Positions 62,132 through 64,000 of a stretch of 64,000 nt of DNA are shown here, one piece after another. Position numbers and translations under genes: made by a program. This DNA comes from Diphasiastrum complanatum (Eukaryota; Streptophyta; Lycopodiopsida; Lycopodiales; Lycopodiaceae). The stretch is taken from positions 17,248,149 to 17,312,148 of the forward strand of contig CM055106.1 of the NCBI GenBank assembly GCA_029204225.1, in the 5' to 3' direction. Within the stretch, counting starts at the first letter, position 1; each line of letters starts with the position of its first letter. Below the pieces are notes generated by a model, which ran no database searches, had not been told where the DNA came from, and saw only the letters and a list, made by a program, of their open reading frames with translations.

Positions 62132-64000
62132 CTATGAAGATTTGAGCATTGATCTTGATATAACTCCAAGATTAGATCTATGCTTGATGAAAGCACTTTT
62201 GCTCAAAGGCTTGGTGAGTAGATCGGCAATACAAGAGGACGAGTTGACATGCTCCAAATAGATTTCTCCTCCAATAAGCTTTTCTCTCACAAAATGGTGT
62301 GCCACTTCTATGTGCTTGCTTCTTGCATGAAATATGGGATTATTGGCAAGAGCTTGGGCCGAGATGTTATCACACTTGATCATTGGTAGATCATCCTCCT
62401 TGATGCACTTTAGCTCCATTAATAACCTCTTGATCCAAAGCACCTCTTTGGTAGTTGTAGTGAGTGCTTTGTACTCGGCCTCACATGAAGAGAGAGATAT
62501 AGTATCTTGCTTTTTGGAAAGCCAAGATATTAGATTTCCTCCAAGAAAGATAGTGTATGCACTAATAGACTTTCGATCCATCTTGTCACTTGCAAAGTCC
62601 GAATTCGAGTAGCCAACAATGGATAGATCTTCACTTTTATAGAGTAGACCATAATCACAAGATGAAGATACATATCTTAGAATCCTCTTGGCTATCTTCC
62701 AATGATGGATCTTAGGATCTTGCATAAATTGACTCAATATGTGCACACAAAGACTAAGATCGGGCCTAGTAATGGTAAGCCAAATCAAGGAGCCTACAAG
62801 ACTCCTAAAAAGTGTGATGTCCTCAAAGGATCTTTCATCACCTTTATTAGGATCTTTTACAATTTGCTCCATTGGAGTATCTACGCTCTTAGAATTTTCC
62901 ATATGGAATTTTTTCAACATAGAGTGAGCATATCTAGATTGGCATATAAAGACATGATTTTCATAAGAATCAATTTCTAGGCCTAGGATGTAATGTATCT
63001 CTCCTAGATCTTGCATTTTAAACTCACATCCAAGTGCTAGCTTGGTTTCATCAACTAGCTTGATACAACTTCCACAAAGAATGATGTCATCAACATAAAT
63101 TAGAAGAATGACAATATTGCTATCAACAAACTTTAGATACATGGAAGGATCATAGTCACTAAGAGTAAATCCTAGTGAGATAAGAAAAGAGTTAAGTCTT
63201 GAATACCATGATCTTGGTGCTTGCTTGAGTCTATAAAGACTTTTGAAGAGCAAGCACACTTTGGACTCATCCTTGATGAATCCTTGAGGTTGTTCCATAT
63301 AGATCTCCTCCTCAAGATAACCATTTAGAAAAGCATTGGATACATCTAATTGGAACACCTTCCACTTGAAAAAACAAGTAAGAGAAATAAGAATTCTTAT
63401 TGTCACCATCTTTGCAACGGGTGCAAAGGTCTCCTCATAATCAAGACCATGGATTTGAGCAAATCCTTTGGCACATAATCTTGCTTTATGCTTGTTGATG
63501 GTGCCATCATGATTGAACTTGATCCGAAGTACCCACTTGCAACCAATCACGTGCTTGTTGGATGGAGGATCCACAAGCTCCCAAGTATTGTTGGTGATCA
63601 ATGCATCATACTCTTGCTTCATGGCATCATACCATTCCTTGGTATTGAGTGCCTCTTGTACATTCTTTGGCTCTTCATGAGAGACATAAAAAACATTATT
63701 AGTGGAATCAAGATCCACTTGTTTGCCTTTGTCAACATATGAGAGCCTCTTAGGCTCGGATCTATCTCTCATGGATCTTCTTGGTGAAAAAATCCGAGGA
63801 GAGTCTTCTTCAAATCTCGACCCCATCACATCATGATTGTCTTCAAAATCAATAATTGATGATGCATCCATAGATTTCTTGATCTCGGCCTCTTCAAATG
63901 ATGAGTGTTGATCTTCATGAAAGACAACATCTCTATTTTCAATAACTTGAGAAGTAGAGAGTATAAAGACTCTATAGGCCTTTTTGGTGGATGAGTATCC
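62132..64000 (-). CDS. copia D pol (integrase end, RT, RNase H), partial, open
   Basis: Minus-strand frame open from the right window edge to TGA at 62132, the best preserved pol here. It opens GYSSTKKAYRVF and NRDVVFHEDQH (integrase C-terminus). RT follows: IGCKWVLRIKFNHDG, DYEETFAPVAKMV, FQLDVSNAFLNGYLEEEIYM, APRSWYSRLN and intact catalytic LLIYVDDIIL. RNase H has GYSNSDFASD, SLSSCEAEYKAL, KCDNISAQALANNPIFHARS and LLTKPLSKSAF. All key motifs are intact, so this copy, or a recent relative, could supply pol. Gag, protease and the rest of integrase are off the window. Confidence 0.9.
   Translation of the reverse strand, partial: GYSSTKKAYRVFILSTSQVIENRDVVFHEDQHSSFEEAEIKKSMDASSIIDFEDNHDVMGSRFEEDSPRIFSPRRSMRDRSEPKRLSYVDKGKQVDLDSTNNVFYVSHEEPKNVQEALNTKEWYDAMKQEYDALITNNTWELVDPPSNKHVIGCKWVLRIKFNHDGTINKHKARLCAKGFAQIHGLDYEETFAPVAKMVTIRILISLTCFFKWKVFQLDVSNAFLNGYLEEEIYMEQPQGFIKDESKVCLLFKSLYRLKQAPRSWYSRLNSFLISLGFTLSDYDPSMYLKFVDSNIVILLIYVDDIILCGSCIKLVDETKLALGCEFKMQDLGEIHYILGLEIDSYENHVFICQSRYAHSMLKKFHMENSKSVDTPMEQIVKDPNKGDERSFEDITLFRSLVGSLIWLTITRPDLSLCVHILSQFMQDPKIHHWKIAKRILRYVSSSCDYGLLYKSEDLSIVGYSNSDFASDKMDRKSISAYTIFLGGNLISWLSKKQDTISLSSCEAEYKALTTTTKEVLWIKRLLMELKCIKEDDLPMIKCDNISAQALANNPIFHARSKHIEVAHHFVREKLIGGEIYLEHVNSSSCIADLLTKPLSKSAFIKHRSNLGVISRSMLKSS

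Noticed and set aside
1-64000. tRNA, rRNA, CRISPR or bacterial-type operons
   Set aside because: Nothing cloverleaf-like, no rRNA core sequence and no spaced identical repeats seen. The sequence is plant nuclear DNA.

Overview
The window is nuclear DNA of a land plant, most likely a vascular plant with a large repeat-rich genome. The species cannot be read from it. The evidence is LTR retrotransposons primed by plant initiator-Met tRNA (TGGTATCAGAGC-type sites), GT-AG introns with plant-like signals, and one intact spliced gene of a plant secreted-protein family (DUF7731-like). About 80 percent of what I can identify is Ty1/copia and Ty3/gypsy sequence, nested and mostly decayed, with one CACTA transposase remnant and small foldback elements.

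Layout. 1-1.7 kb: end of a copia element, its LTR, and an older copia piece. 1.8-2.5 kb: a small two-exon gene I do not recognise. 3.6-5.7 kb: tandem and segmental repeats with a MITE-like insertion. 6-8.1 kb: truncated copia A, whose LTR cuts an Ulp1-like protease gene remnant (8.1-9.2 kb). 9.7-12.7 kb: a copia gag split by a younger LTR, then a gypsy protease scrap and a 280-bp foldback. 13-17.7 kb: copia E interrupted by copia F. 19.7-22.4 kb: the host gene, four exons on the minus strand, 161 aa, with a signal peptide and GPI-anchor-like tail. 23.8-27.9 kb: decayed copia I/J. 28.2-33.7 kb: a complete young copia-type element (element G) with matching LTRs and a TGTAG target duplication. 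35.9-39.3 kb: gypsy gag with a long accessory reading frame. 39.3-42.3 kb: copia B (rearranged) and the end of another copia. 42.6-44.1 kb: CACTA transposase remnant. 45.2-46.3 kb: copia LTR and gag start. 47.8-53.2 kb: copia C interrupted by a gypsy element. 53.2-61.4 kb: an Athila/Tat-like gypsy with an extra ORF. 61.4-64 kb: copia D, still open, running off the window.

The most notable unit is element G. It has LTRs, primer site, gag, zinc knuckle and protease motif, but no integrase, reverse transcriptase or RNase H. The place of pol is taken by a long unfamiliar reading frame, interrupted by one in-frame amber codon, followed by a third overlapping frame. This fits a gag-bearing non-autonomous retrotransposon that would need pol from a partner. 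Other themes are gag/pol modules repeatedly found in opposite orientations within one element, a regularly spaced CCAAT-box array conserved in three LTR copies, a palindrome with a G-box core (CACACGTGTG) shared by many LTRs, and ubiquitin-interacting-motif-like sequences in a gypsy-associated ORF. All gene models are read by eye.
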